Positions 23,041-33,890 are shown, numbered from the stretch's first letter. The stretch: DNA of 64,000 nucleotides from Adiantum capillus-veneris (GCA_014529385.2 CM043963.1:63664469-63728468), one strand, 5' to 3'. Program-made: numbers and translations. The notes: generated by a model from the sequence alone, not told the origin.

Positions 23041-23963
23041 GATAGAGAGAAGAGAATACGACACCAGAGACATTGTAAAACCCTCCTCCGAAACCCCCAC
23101 TCTTGTTGGCGAGAGTGGTCTACTATTGATTGCACAAACTCGTACAAGTGGATGACTGAAAATTGATGCAAGTCTAGGCTATGTCTATGTCAACGACGGG
23201 GATGACGAGATCGACGCTATGGCTGAAAGTTGATGTACTCTCTTTGCTGTCCAAAAAGGCAAGGAAAAACGCTGGTTTGCTCGTCTTTAATTGCTGAAAT
23301 TCTGCTGCTGTGACGATGCTGAAAATGCTAGGGAAAGGGGGTGACAATGCCCTGCTGAAAAATGCCAGGGGCTGGGAATTGTGGCGAGGATTGCTTGGAT
23401 GGAAAACGCCAATGGCTAGGTCTTGGCGATGAGGCTATGGCTGAAAACACTAGGTAGTGGGGTCTTATGGCGATGAAGTCTTGCTGATGAAAAACGCTAG
23501 GGCTCGGGTGTCTTGCTTGGAGGGAAAATGCCACCAAGGGGGGATCTTGCTGAGAGAGAGAGAGGGGGAACCTGCTGCCTGTGGCCTGTGTTCTTCTTCT
23601 CTTCTGCCAATTAGTGCTAGCTTAGGTTTGCTTATATACAAACTTACTCAATTTACCCTACCTACTTTCCAACAAAAGTCACTTAGATTAATAAGTGAAA
23701 AATGTCAAAAATAGGGAAAATAGGTCAAATACACTGGAAAATTTCCCTGAAGGATTTTGATGGATTCTGATGGGAATGCTTATGATCATGCTGTGTGCAA
23801 CCAGAGGATATGCATCTACACTAAGTGCCTGGGCATGCACGGTCTGCGAACAGACTCACAAAAGTGCCAGAACACTTGCTAATCTAGACTGACTGGACTG
23901 ACGAAACCCTTGTTATGAAGTAGCTTGTCCACGGACACATAGGGTTGGATGTGTCACGTGACA

Positions 23964-26900
23964 TCCCCTTCTTTTCAAAGTGATGTACTGGTACTGAACT
24001 GTATGGCGTCGAGGGAGATCGCCAATAGCATCCGGAATCTTGGAAGGGACTCTTCGCTGGCCCACTCCGATGTGTGGGTCGTGCGGTACTTGAACTTCAT
24101 AAAGGTCTGCAACGCTTGCTTCTTTGGGCCGCGCCGAAAGCGACACAAAGTCTTTTGAGGCTTCTTCGATGGTTCAAGTTCATCTAGAGTCATGCTTCTT
24201 TCTCCTTCAAGAATCTCCATGGCTGAAAATTCTTGAAACCATTTCCAACACAAAACCATGAACATACCTATTCCATGTTAAGTGACTGGAAAAAATATTG
24301 TCTTCCTCAAAGGCTGTGCATGCAATGTTGATGAACAAAGAGACGGAGTGCCAAACCGTTCACCACACATATGCAAACAATGAGATTGAATCTTTCTCTT
24401 CTGATCTAAAGCAATTAACTGTGGCAATTCACCACGGAAATGCTCATGCTTGGTGCTCGTACTTTCATGTGCTCTTTCTACAATTGTGTCATGCCAAGGA
24501 AGAGACATGGAATGTGACTTCCTTGAATGCAAACTTTTCAGCTTTTCATGAACAATCCGCATACGTTCGTGCTCATTCATGTGTGAAACGTGCTCAACGT
24601 ACAAAATGCCATGCCTAGGAAAAGGGATCACATAAAGACGCTAACGAAAATACAGGAAACGATCACGAATGAAACACTCGAACAATGCGTGCGTACTAAT
24701 CATGTGAACACATAATACTTCCTGTGAGGGTTCTATGGACCTAGGCTCGAGAGCCAAGATCGATACTTTGTGATTGATCGAATCGGCAACGAGGTTAGCT
24801 TTGCTAGAAAAAGCATCAACTAACTCATCATCCTTGTGAATAATCACGTCATCCTAATGCTTGTGAGAAATCACATCTTGATCATGCAAATCATCATGCT
24901 TGTCATTGTCATCCAAATCATCATGCTCATCATTATCAATCAAATCATCATGCTTATCATCATGTCAATCCTGTGTATCATGCTTTGGAGAAGACGAGAC
25001 CGAGAGATCTCCTTCTCCTGAATCCGTTCAATCTTCGCCTGCACATTAGCAATGAGAGATGGAGAATGAGCAACTTGCTCTCAACGACTAACAATGGGAG
25101 AGTCACTTTTGGCATTGAAAGTGAGCGTGTTTTCCGCCCAATCAATGAGAGGGTTATGCTCACGAAACCATCGAATGCCCAAAATTATATCACATCCTGA
25201 GAGAGGAGAGACACAAAATTTTCTACGAAAAGCAACTTGTTGAACTGTAAACAACACATCAAGACACTCTTTCATGATGAGAGTCCATATCGGGAGCGAA
25301 GCCAGAGACCTCGAGAGGAGATTTCTGACTAACCTCTAGGTGGGCTCTCTCAACAAGAGAGGGACTGATCACATCATGTATACTGCCTGGGTCAAACAAT
25401 ATGACAAAACTTTGCCCCGTCATATGACAATAACATTTAATGAGAGACTCATCAATGGGAGGGTCGGGAGAAACTTGGGGCAGACTCGTGTTGTCAGTGA
25501 TTGCATTGACAGAGGAAGTGGGTTCTGTGGATTCTTTAGATTTATTAGAGTCAAGCTTAGGACACGTTCTTTTTATGTGACCCTTAATGTGACAATGAAA
25601 ACAACGACCTTCCTTAGAATAAGCGCTTTGCTCTTCCGACGTGATGTATCCTCCTAAAATTCCTTGTGCTACCTTTTCATATGGAGTAAGCTTAGGTTTA
25701 GCATTTGTGTTAGCCTTACCCTTAGGTTCATTGGAAGAGTTCTTTTCTGAGAGACTATTGGAAGATTGGTTAGAGGAGTTACCGTTCTTACCATTCTTAC
25801 CGTTCTTACCATTCTGAGGGTTCTGCGAAGTCTGAGAGGTACTTGGTTTCCCTTGTTGTGCTTCATCTCTTGTGCGAGAGCAATCGCTACCGCCTTGTTG
25901 AGATCGATTGGATCGAGCACCTTGACATCGTACTTGATATACTCGTCTAATCCGTAAAGGAATGCCTCTTTGCGCTCATCATCCGACTTGCGTAATCGGG
26001 TACCTAGTTGCAAAACACGATTAGAGAAAGACATAACTAGCATACCATTTTGCTTGAGAGCGTGCCAATCGTCCTTCAATCGTGCGAGGTACTGAGGTGG
26101 CATAAACCGCACCTTGAGCTTGTCTTGGAAATCAGCCCAATTGAAGGAAAGGGGCGTGAATTCGTCGGCTTCCTCTAGGTGCGCGGCTAACTGTGCCTCT
26201 TGCCATGCGTGGTACAATTGATGGCATCACCGGCAAGGTACATAGTTGCCGTCAAAACCTTGCTATTCCCTGTCTTCTTAGTTGTCGCAAAATAAGCATT
26301 AAATTGATGCAACCAAGAATGAATAACCGTAGCATCCATCTTACCATCATACTTACTGAAAGTCAACTTTTGTGTGACTGGGTTGTTGGACTCCGCATCT
26401 CGGCTTGCGTCACTTGATGAACTCTCAACATCTTTGGCTTGTTCGGACTTCGAGGCAAGAACTTGTCGAACCAATTCTTGAGTGTGTAGGTCTCTTTGAA
26501 CCTCACGATCGGCCTCCAAGGTCACTCGTCTTGCTTCGGCTTCCTCCTTTCTTTGTGCTTTTCTTTCTTTTCGTGCATCGCGCTCGCGTTCCAAAGCAAT
26601 GCGAGTCGCTTCTTGTTGTGCCAGCGCAACGGGATTCGCTTGTTGTTGCGCCAGCGCAACGCGAGTCGCTTCTTGTTGTTGTGCGAACGCAACGCGATTC
26701 GCTTCTTGTTGTGCCATCATGTCCACTTGACCATCGCCTCCATAGGATTTGGTACAACTCGTGGCGTAGATGGAGAAGAGGGAGGGTCGGAAAAGCCTCC
26801 TGGTGGGAAAAATTCTTCGTCGCCTCTCTCATGCTCATCACCTCCAAGCGAAGTATCCATTCCACTTTGAGTGATGACCATCCATTGAAGTCTTGGGTTC

Positions 26901-27144
26901 TTGTGTTCACGAGGAACTTGGATTCTTGGGGGTCTTGTTCTTGGGTTCTTGAGGTTCTTCTTTCGCTTGCAATCTGTGTTAGAGAAGAATCTTCTCTTCA
27001 CCCGAGTTCTGCTCTTTTTCGTGGGCGCACCCCTTTGCGGCCTTGCGCTCACACCAAAGTTGCTTTTTCCCACCTCACGTTGATTGGCCGGCGAGGATCT
27101 GCTACGGGAAGGTGAGATCTGCGAGGTTCGGGGGTGGTTCTGCC
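23964..27144 (-). mobile_element. G array, main internal region (gag, protease, Asp/His tract, C-terminal block)
   Basis: Minus-strand relative of F's interior. It holds the C-terminal block (23,975-24,631), the Asp/His tract (about 24,840-24,975), and protease with 'PLSGCDIILGIRWFREHNPL' (25,081-25,450). A knuckle region follows near 25,560-25,640. The capsid and coiled-coil arm of gag lie at 25,669-26,726 and the gag N-terminus at 26,730-27,073. It lacks RT, RNase H and integrase, as in F. Broken, with several disruptions. Confidence 0.8.
25669..26910 (-). pseudogene. G array gag
   Basis: Minus-strand text has 'MDTSLGGDEHERGDEEFFPP', then repeated 'ALAQQQ(E/A)' units in the arm ('TRVALAQQQANPVALAQQEA'). 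Then comes 'KYDGKMDATVIHSWLHQFNA', identical to F over that stretch, and 'LKVRFMPPQYLARLKDDW'. The Gln-rich arm differs from F's arm by a short internal tandem repeat. Broken. Confidence 0.8.
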
Positions 27145-27600
27145 GTGTCTAAAGGCTGAAAATTGAAAACGCTGGTCCTATGTCTGATCCTGTCGCGATG
27201 ATCTGCAAAAACGCTAGGGTTGTTCTGCAAACCAAAAACGCTAAGGCTGATCTTGGTCCTGCTGTCGCCGATGGTTCTGCAAATGCAAAACGCTAGGCTG
27301 ATCTGTTATGTCGTGATGACGCCGGGGCTGATCTGCTGTGCACAAAATGCAAGGGCTGATCTGATGCAAAACGCTAGGTCCTCAGATGGCTGAAAACGCT
27401 AGGCTGCTGCGGGTGTTCTTGCTAAGAAGTTGCCTGTTGAGCAAGGTGCCCTACTGCCTCTTTTGCCAGAAAGTGCTAGCTCTGGTTTGCTTATATATTA
27501 TCTTAGCAAAATTGCCCTACCTACTTTCCAACAAAAGTCACTTAAAAATAATAAGTGAAAAATGTCAAAAATAGGGAAAATAGGTCTATGCACTTTAAAA
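27145..27600 (-). repeat. G array, LTR-a (partial)
   Basis: Matches LTR-c closely, including 'ctggtcctattgctgatcc'-type text and the AAAACGCT words. It ends at 27,145 at the same words as LTR-c, and passes straight into the gag leader. The other end is cut at about 27,600. Confidence 0.7.
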
Positions 27601-28030
27601 TTGAAGCTTACCTGATTAATGATTAATGTTAAGGGCTTGCTAACAAGCTAGTTTTACGATTAATGTATGCCAGATGCGGCTTTAAAAGGCCAACAGATGC
27701 CTTAATGATTGTAAAAGGGAGTATGCTTGAGGTGATCATAGAGGAGATTATGATCTAAAACTGCAGTGCTTGAAGTGCTCTACCGGCTTGTCTTTACGGC
27801 TCGTCGATTGGATCTACGGAAGTTATGGCAGTTTGAAGTTTGAGTCAATTGCGTATCGGATTGGGCAACTGCAGTTGATGGGACAGAAATGAAGTGAATG
27901 CATGGTCTTGAAGTGCTCACTTTGTGGAGCGCGTCGGTCTTTTTAGATCAGTGATCGCAATTACGGTTACCAAGATATCGCTAGATTATTTTTCACTGAG
28001 GGCCAGTTTCGTACCAGTCTGGCCGGGGAA
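27601..28030 (+). repeat. Repeat shared with 41,040-41,420 (start of long LTR-like unit L1)
   Basis: Similar landmarks in the same order occur in both places: 'gcggctttaaaaggcc', 'gctctaccggcttgtct', 'acggctcgtc', 'tggagcgcgtcggtcttttt' and 'ttaccaagatat'. I judge the match to be moderate, perhaps 60-65% by eye. Its extent and origin are uncertain. Confidence 0.5.
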
Positions 28031-28640
28031 ATTTTTGAGTTTCAACCAGGGAATGCCGAAAAACAATGTCGTGCTTGGTAGTGCTTTAGTTGAGTTGTAT
28101 GCCAGACATAGTCACAAGGGACGCATTTCGGGACGAGGAACAGGGTTCAAATGGACTTTTAGTGTAAAAACGAGGGTGGGACGGCAAGTGGGGACGGAAG
28201 CCCGAAAAAGGGCGTCCCTTGTGACTATGATGCCAGATGGCTAATGGAGACACGTATCATTTGGAAGTTAAATATGTTAAATGTGGTGCCCGTACGAAAC
28301 CACATAAGGTTTTGATGAGCTTCAGTTCAAAAATGTTGTCTACCAGAGATCATTGGTTGCGGAGAATACCTAACACGGCTGTGGCAAACAAGCTTTGGCT
28401 TGTTAACTAAATGCAAGGGAAGGCGTTTCTCCAAATGCAATCACTTATACTTGCATCTTGAAGGCTGTGGCAATATCCATGACACTCAAATGGCAATGAA
28501 ATTGACGATGATATTGTCAGTCAAGGGCTGCTGAAAATCAAAAGCCGCGCTAAGCAATTCTTTGGTTGGTGTGCATGCTAAATGCTGTAATGGGCAATGC
28601 CTGAGCCGATATACATACCAAATGTGGTGCCCTACAAGGG
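28031..28640 (+). pseudogene. Pentatricopeptide-repeat (PPR) gene fragment
   Basis: Plant PPR proteins are organellar RNA-binding proteins built of ~35-residue helical repeats. Several typical pieces occur here in order on the plus strand, in changing frames: 'KNNVVLGSALVELYAR' (28,060-28,106), 'YVKCGARTK' (about 28,275), 'FDELQFKNVV' (about 28,305-28,345), 'REGVSPNAITYTCILKA' (about 28,418-28,466), 'CGNIHDTQMAMK' (about 28,468) and 'LVGVHAKCCNG' (about 28,562-28,594). Frame changes and stops separate the pieces, so it is a pseudogene or a captured fragment. A MITE interrupts the first repeat. It lies inside a long LTR-like block, so capture by a retroelement is possible. Confidence 0.65.
28107..28229. 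mobile_element. hAT-like MITE, 123 bp
   Basis: It has perfect 18-bp terminal inverted repeats, CATAGTCACAAGGGACGC (28,107-28,124) and its complement (28,212-28,229). These are flanked by an 8-bp direct repeat ATGCCAGA (28,099-28,106 and 28,230-28,237). An 8-bp duplication with short inverted ends is the hAT pattern. It has no coding capacity, so it must have been moved by a transposase from elsewhere. It sits inside the PPR fragment. Confidence 0.85.
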
Positions 28641-29093
28641 CCAAGGGCCGCCCACCATGAGAACGGCCGCCCATGGGGTGGCCACTTAATTAAGGAGGGT
28701 TTTGACAGAGTGTGAAAAGGGGAAAAAAGAAGAGCCATGGCGACGTCTGCAGCGCGTTGGCAGCAAAGGGGAGAGTAGGGGAGCTCGCGGCGGCCGCCGT
28801 GATGCTCCAATGGCGTCGCCCAAGAAGACAAAATCTGCAACTCTCCCGCACGGTCAAATTCGGCTCCACTCTAGTCGAGTTTCAAGCTGGTCCACCCCGG
28901 CCCTGCCACGTTAGTAGGTGGCTTGTCACGCCGCCGCGACAAGCCGAGATATATATATTTTTTTGCCAAATATAGAGGCATGGCATGAGAAAACGAGTTT
29001 TTTTTTTCCTTGGAATATCTTTGTGGAGCAAGGGAACGAGATGAGAACGAAGGAGAGAAGAAGAAAAAGTTCGAGCTCTCTCCCTTCCTTGAC

Positions 29094-29157
<64 letters not shown>

Positions 29158-29238
29158 CCCCTTATAGAGAGGAGGCACAAGCGAACAAGAGGAGTTCGGA
29201 CAAGGAAAGGAAGGCTCTCAAGGCTCTCGAAGAGTTGA

Positions 29239-29269
<31 letters not shown>

Positions 29270-30136
29270 CCCCCCCCCCCCCTTTATAGAGAGGAGGCAC
29301 AAGCAAACAAGAGAAGTAGTTTGTACAAGGAAAGGAAGGCTCTCAAGGCTCTCGAAGAGTCGAAGAACTCGGAGCAAGTACTTGAGAGAGCTTTGATGAC
29401 GAAGGCGAGAAGAGGCTCTCGACAAAGGGAGAGAAAGGATTTCTTTTGACCTTGAAGAAGAGGAGGTACGGGCATAAGCGAGCAATTGAAGTGAAGGAAG
29501 CCGAGATTGGGAGCAAGCATGAAAGCTAGAAGAAGAGGAAGCTTTTCTCACTCTATTGAGCTTGGTAAGAGAAATCACCAAGGGCATACAAAGCTTGAAG
29601 GCAATCGGAGCAAGTCGATTAGAGGAGAAAGTCAAAGCTTGTGAACGGCAATTAAGGATGTGCAAAGCACACAGAGCAGGAAGCTGCAGAACATTCGACA
29701 ATAATTGAAGCATGAAGATTGAGGCAGTGAGCAGAATTAAAGTTTGCGGAATCCAAGGGGCAATTGTAGCAGGTAAAGTGACAAGTGAAAATTTCCTTCA
29801 CCGTCATCAGTCTGAAGATTAATTAATCATCTTATTAAACCCCGGTGTCGTTAACGGCCCGGGTAATCTTGTAAAAACGGGATCTTAAACTACTAGTTAT
29901 CAGATGATCCAAGTGACGGTGCTGCTAACAGCCCGCCTTGTCTACCGATTAAAATGTACTCAGAGCTTGAATTGATTAATTGAAGATTACGGTGATTGCC
30001 ATAGCCTTTTGCACGTGTTATTCTTTTTCTCTTTCACACCTCTCACAGCTAGAGGCCCCGCGGCTTGTTGGCTCACGTTTCGAACCCATATCCCCCGACA
30101 ACGGTAGAATATTGACTTGGAGTGTCCAAGTTTGTT
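28641..30136 (+). repeat. Long LTR-like segment L1 (right part)
   Basis: The segment ends with GACTTGGAGTGTCCAAGTTT then GTTACA, the same end as the chromoviral LTRs at 43,296, 45,275 and 50,400. It has a TATA-like 'atatatatattttttt' near 28,952, microsatellites, and a duplicated ~120-bp unit. No primer site follows 30,136. The reading frames through it are translations of CT/GA repeats. Together with 27,601-28,030 it would be a ~2.5-kb LTR. Confidence 0.5.
29099..29363. repeat. Two-copy tandem unit with CT microsatellites
   Basis: A unit made of a (CT)n run, a C run, 'ttatagagaggaggcacaag' and 'aaggaaggctctcaaggctc' occurs twice (about 29,099-29,241 and 29,242-29,363). The CT runs are 29,099-29,155 and 29,242-29,269. 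Confidence 0.85.
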
Positions 30137-30908
30137 ACAGGCCTGCTTGGAGTTTTTCACAGCTTAGCCACCTGGCCACCTTGGGTTGCAGGTTCATGCA
30201 TTGACAGGCTTCCGATCATTCTCATGACAACACTTGGGCTTCCCCATTTTCTCCGATTGACTACAGACACCAGAGATCCTATTGGGTAGGACACTTGCAG
30301 GCCTATTGACACTTCTTTAGCGACAAGGAGTTGTTTTACACTAAGTTCAAGACCTTCACGCAGTATCTTCACCTTGTATCGGCAGAGTACAACAATTTGC
30401 TACATTGCTCGTGACGGCACTTTACCTTGGAGACCTCTCGGAGGTTGGGACACCCCAGAATGTTGCTACACTCATGGAGTCTCCTTCAGCGGACATTGGA
30501 ACAGACATCTTCATCATTTGCCTCACATCTTCGGCTTCATGCGGTTTGTTCAGCATCCGGTGTTGAGAGGGGTGTTAAATTTACCACACTGCTGCTTCAC
30601 ATTGGTCTATGGCATACTTGTATGGCTAGTATGTCACCACACTGCTGCTTCCCATATGGCATACTTGTACGGCTAGTATGTCTCTAGGCTGGCCACCCAT
30701 GTATAGGTTGCACTTTAATCTGGGTGGCCGCCCGCCCAGTATGGACTCCCTTGGGCACTCATATATATGGGGCCAGGGGGGTATTTATTAGATATCATCT
30801 GACATTTGTACATGTGTTATGCTCTGGTAGTCAGGGGGGCTGATCGCCCCCTCTTCCCCTACACCAGCGTTTGTGTCTACTGTCTCTCTGTCCCCTCTCC
30901 TCTCATGC
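30137..30908. other. No gene recognised; one ~50-bp duplication
   Basis: I see no convincing coding sequence. A short direct repeat ('accacactgctgcttc' with 'ggcatacttgtayggctag') occurs at about 30,587-30,637 and 30,638-30,683. A TATA-like 'catatatatgg' is near 30,762. Confidence 0.5.
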
Positions 30909-31150
30909 TTCCGCACACGCGCACTCTTACAGAGATAGCCCCCCTTCTCCTTTCCATCAGGAAGAAGCTACTTCATTGGAGTTCAGCCCGGCTTTCCGCA
31001 CACGCGCTCTCACACAGATAGCCCCCCTTCTCCTCTCCATCAGGAGGAAGCTACTTCATTGGAGTTTCAGCCGGCTTTCCGCACACGCTCTCTCACATAG
31101 ATAGCCCCCCTTCTCCTCTCCATCAGGAGGAAGCTACTTCATTGGAGTTC
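30909..31150. repeat. Three-copy ~84-bp tandem repeat
   Basis: Units start with 'ttccgcacacgc' at 30,909, 30,994 and 31,077. Each contains 'gatagccccccttctcc' and 'gaagctacttcattggag'. The third copy runs directly into the LINE fragment. Confidence 0.9.
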
Positions 31151-32125
31151 AGCCCGACTTTCTCTTGCAGGCAGGGTTGTAGTGGTCAATCAGGTGTTGT
31201 TGGCTACTATGTGGTGCATCACGTCTTGCTGGATCTTTTCAAGTTCTTGCATCAGCCAGCTGGAGCGGCTGATCAGGAACTTCATGTGGACAAGAAAGGA
31301 CACACAGACATCTCGGACCAAGGTTTCTTGGCAGGTCATTACTTTACCTTGCTCTCACGGAGGGTTGGGGATCATAGACCCAGCACAGCATAGCAGAGCC
31401 CTCCTCGGGAAGCTGGTGGTCAAAGGTCTTCTCACAAGGACAGAGCCCTAGAAGGAGTTGTTGCTTCATAAGATTCAGGCCCGGGTCCCCCCAGATAGGC
31501 GGCCCTTGGAGGCCTTCCACTCGTTGGATCTTTACAGAGTTGCATAGAATAGGCCTGAGCAAGAGGTGGGAGGATTGGTTTGTGTTGAGCTTGCTTCGGT
31601 CTTGGGAGCAGCTGCAGGGGGGCCTTGAGCAACATCAACCCACATGCATTGAGGAGCGGTTGAGGCAGCCACTTGTTTGGAACCCCTTGGTCAATACACA
31701 GCGAAGTCACTTGGTTGGTAGTAAGTCTCACGTCTCTTGGGAGTCCATGGCAAAGGGTCCAGCTCGTACTTTTGGCGTCCAACTTGTACTTATGGTGACT
31801 GGCTGCAGTTCTCAGTTCTTCCCAAGGAGATGCAGGACATTCAGTTGCAGGGCATGAGGGGAGCGCAAAGCATGTGCCAGGACATTAGAGAGGCTATCCT
31901 TGCACAGTGGCACACCCCTCAAGAGTCGGCAGCACCCAGCTGAATGGGGGCCTTCACGCGGCTGGAGGTCCTCATCTCAGTCAAAGCCTGTACAGCCACA
32001 AGGTCGTGGAGTTTCTTCGCGGTATAGGGAGAGGGCATGCTCCATAGCATCTCTACCGAGGCACCAGAGGTGGCCCAGTGCTGCTTTCAGAGGATTGGAG
32101 TAGTTGGCATATGTGGAAGGATCTG
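31151..32125 (+). mobile_element. L1-type LINE fragment (region after the RT core)
   Basis: Plus-strand text reads 'RLSLAGRVVVVNQVLLATMW', then 'LERLIRNFMWTRKD', 'VSWQVITLPCSHGGLGI' and 'RALLGKLVVKGLL'. This is the stretch between RT and the zinc-binding C-terminus of plant L1 LINEs. Further LINE-like text in more than one frame continues to about 32,110 ('DWSSWHMWKDL'). It has no RT active site, no endonuclease and no poly-A tail here. It is truncated on the left at the tandem repeats, and on the right a J-family LTR begins at 32,126. Several frame changes are present. Confidence 0.75.
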
Positions 32126-33890
32126 TGTCACGAGGACGTGGCAACTGCTAACCTTAGTTGTTGGTTTCTTTCCAATGATTTTTTTTAAATTTTTTAGACC
32201 CTCTTTTTGAAGTTACAAATGGTCGGACATTGTATGGCCAATGCGAACGGTAGTTTCATCCGCAGACGGGAAATTGGTCGTGGCACTGGAACTTGTAAAG
32301 TAAAAGGATATCTAGGCTCCGTTCAAGATCATGTAGGGCCCCCCGTCGCACTTAGCAAGTTGGTGGATACTAGGAAGTAAACTCAATAAAGGCATAAAAT
32401 CACCAAATGAAAGTATCCGACAGTTGGGCCACATTGCATTTTTGGATGCGGTCCCAATGGGGATAGATGGTCAGAAGACCAGTGGGAGCCCAACGGAAGC
32501 ATCTCCTAAAAATTAGGGAACTGCTATTTTGGGCCATGAAATCTGTTCGTGTCATTAGCTTCAAAATGACAATGGGAACATTTTATTAGTCTATTGCAAA
32601 GTCAACTGATGTACCAATTGAGAGATTTTTAAGCAAGAAGCCCAATGCGGGGAAATTGCATGCATAAGTGCCAAGTGGCACTTTTTGGCCAATTTACTTT
32701 GTAGAATAGAACTCGTAACTGACTTTCTGGAGCAGTTTTGGAGGTTGATAACTCTGATTTTTAGCCATTTATCTCCATTTTTGAGCTTCCCATGACTTTA
32801 CCTAGGTCCAAGGAGCTCATTTTCAGCATTGGAAGACATCAGATGCGTGTTTATAGGGTTGTTTTGCTGCGTTTTTAGCGATACGCAGGTTTTGGCAGCC
32901 ATGGAAATCTTCCCCTTTTTGCATCTATTTGTTCACAGATGCAATTCAGGTCAAGGGCAGAAGAGGGGGCGCTCGATTTATGCTGGGGGGATGTTTCATT
33001 GAGAACCTGTCTCACAGGTTAAGAGCTATGGAGTGCGAGGGCCGACCCGACAGCTTTCATCCGGGCAGCCTTGGCACCAGACCCGCCCATGTACCACATC
33101 TTACATCCCCCCATTAGTACAGGATGGAGCTAGATAGCTTGATGCATTCTCATGATTGTACTACCTTGAGCATATAGACATGCATATACCCCTAGAGATA
33201 GAGCTCCATCCCTCCTCAGATACCCCACTACCTACACTCAGTTCAGTTTTGTATCAGTTTTTGTTTCATTTGTCTTTCCGATAGACGGATGACATACACA
33301 CCATGTACATTTGATTTGTCTCATAGGCCGATTTCGGCCTGACATAGACGTTAAAAATCTTTCTTTCTTTCTTTCTTTCTCTCTCTCTCTCTGCCCTATG
33401 TGTAGTTATGTGATGCCCCACAAGAGGGCTCTCATTTGATTGATGTACAGCTATGTGGTTTCATGCTTTTGTGCTAAGGCAAGAGCCTCCTTGAGCAGGA
33501 ACAGGGGTAGCTAAATGCTACTCCAAAGCAAGCACTGGTGAGGGTCATAACCTCACCGTACAGGAGCGCGCGTCATTAGCTTCAGAATGACAAGGGGAAC
33601 ATTTTATTACTCTGTTGTAAAGTCAACTGATGCACCAATTGAGAGATTTTTAAGCAAGAAGCTCAATGCGGGGAAATTGCATGCATGAGTGCCAAGTGGC
33701 ACTTTTTGGCCAATTTACTAAGTTTGGGAGAGCAGAACTCGTAACTGACTTTCTGGAGCAGTTTTGGAGGCTGATAACTCTGATTTCAGCCATTTCTCTC
33801 CATTTTTGAGCTTCCCATGACTTTCCCTAGGTCCAAGGAGGTCATTTTCAGGATGGGAAGGCATCAGATACGTGTTTACAAGGTTGTTTT
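32126..33890 (+). repeat. LTR of family J (copy J1), internally duplicated
   Basis: Begins TGTCACGAGGACGTGGCAAC inside the LINE fragment. It matches J2 (38,596) over most of its length, including 'aggcaagagcctccttgagc' and 'cataacctcaccgtacagg'. Its segment 32,553-32,870 is repeated at 33,571-33,887. The Copia element starts at 33,891. A (TTTC)n/(CT)n run lies near 33,361-33,391. Confidence 0.7.

Larger units (their letters stand above)
16769..23963 (-). repeat. G array, LTR-b (interrupted by element F)
   Basis: The minus-strand LTR starts TGTCACGTGACAC at 23,963, runs to 23,046, and continues from 16,930 to its end at 16,769 (CTGCACCTTACA). F fills the gap. Bases GATAG occur on both sides of F, so the split is a simple insertion. 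This LTR lies between two internal regions of the same family. Confidence 0.85.

Noticed and set aside
16769-23963. Reading the G LTR-b halves as two separate solo LTRs
   Set aside because: The halves join exactly at the GATAG duplication of F, so they are one LTR split by an insertion.
28882-29396. Several long open frames on both strands with Leu/Ser or Glu/Arg runs
   Set aside because: Translations of CT/GA microsatellites; no domain content.
29162-29713. 183-codon minus-strand frame
   Set aside because: Crosses the microsatellite and LTR sequence; composition follows the repeat and no family is recognised.
30909-31150. Possible CRISPR-like repeat array
   Set aside because: Units are directly adjacent without spacers, and the context is a eukaryotic repeat region.
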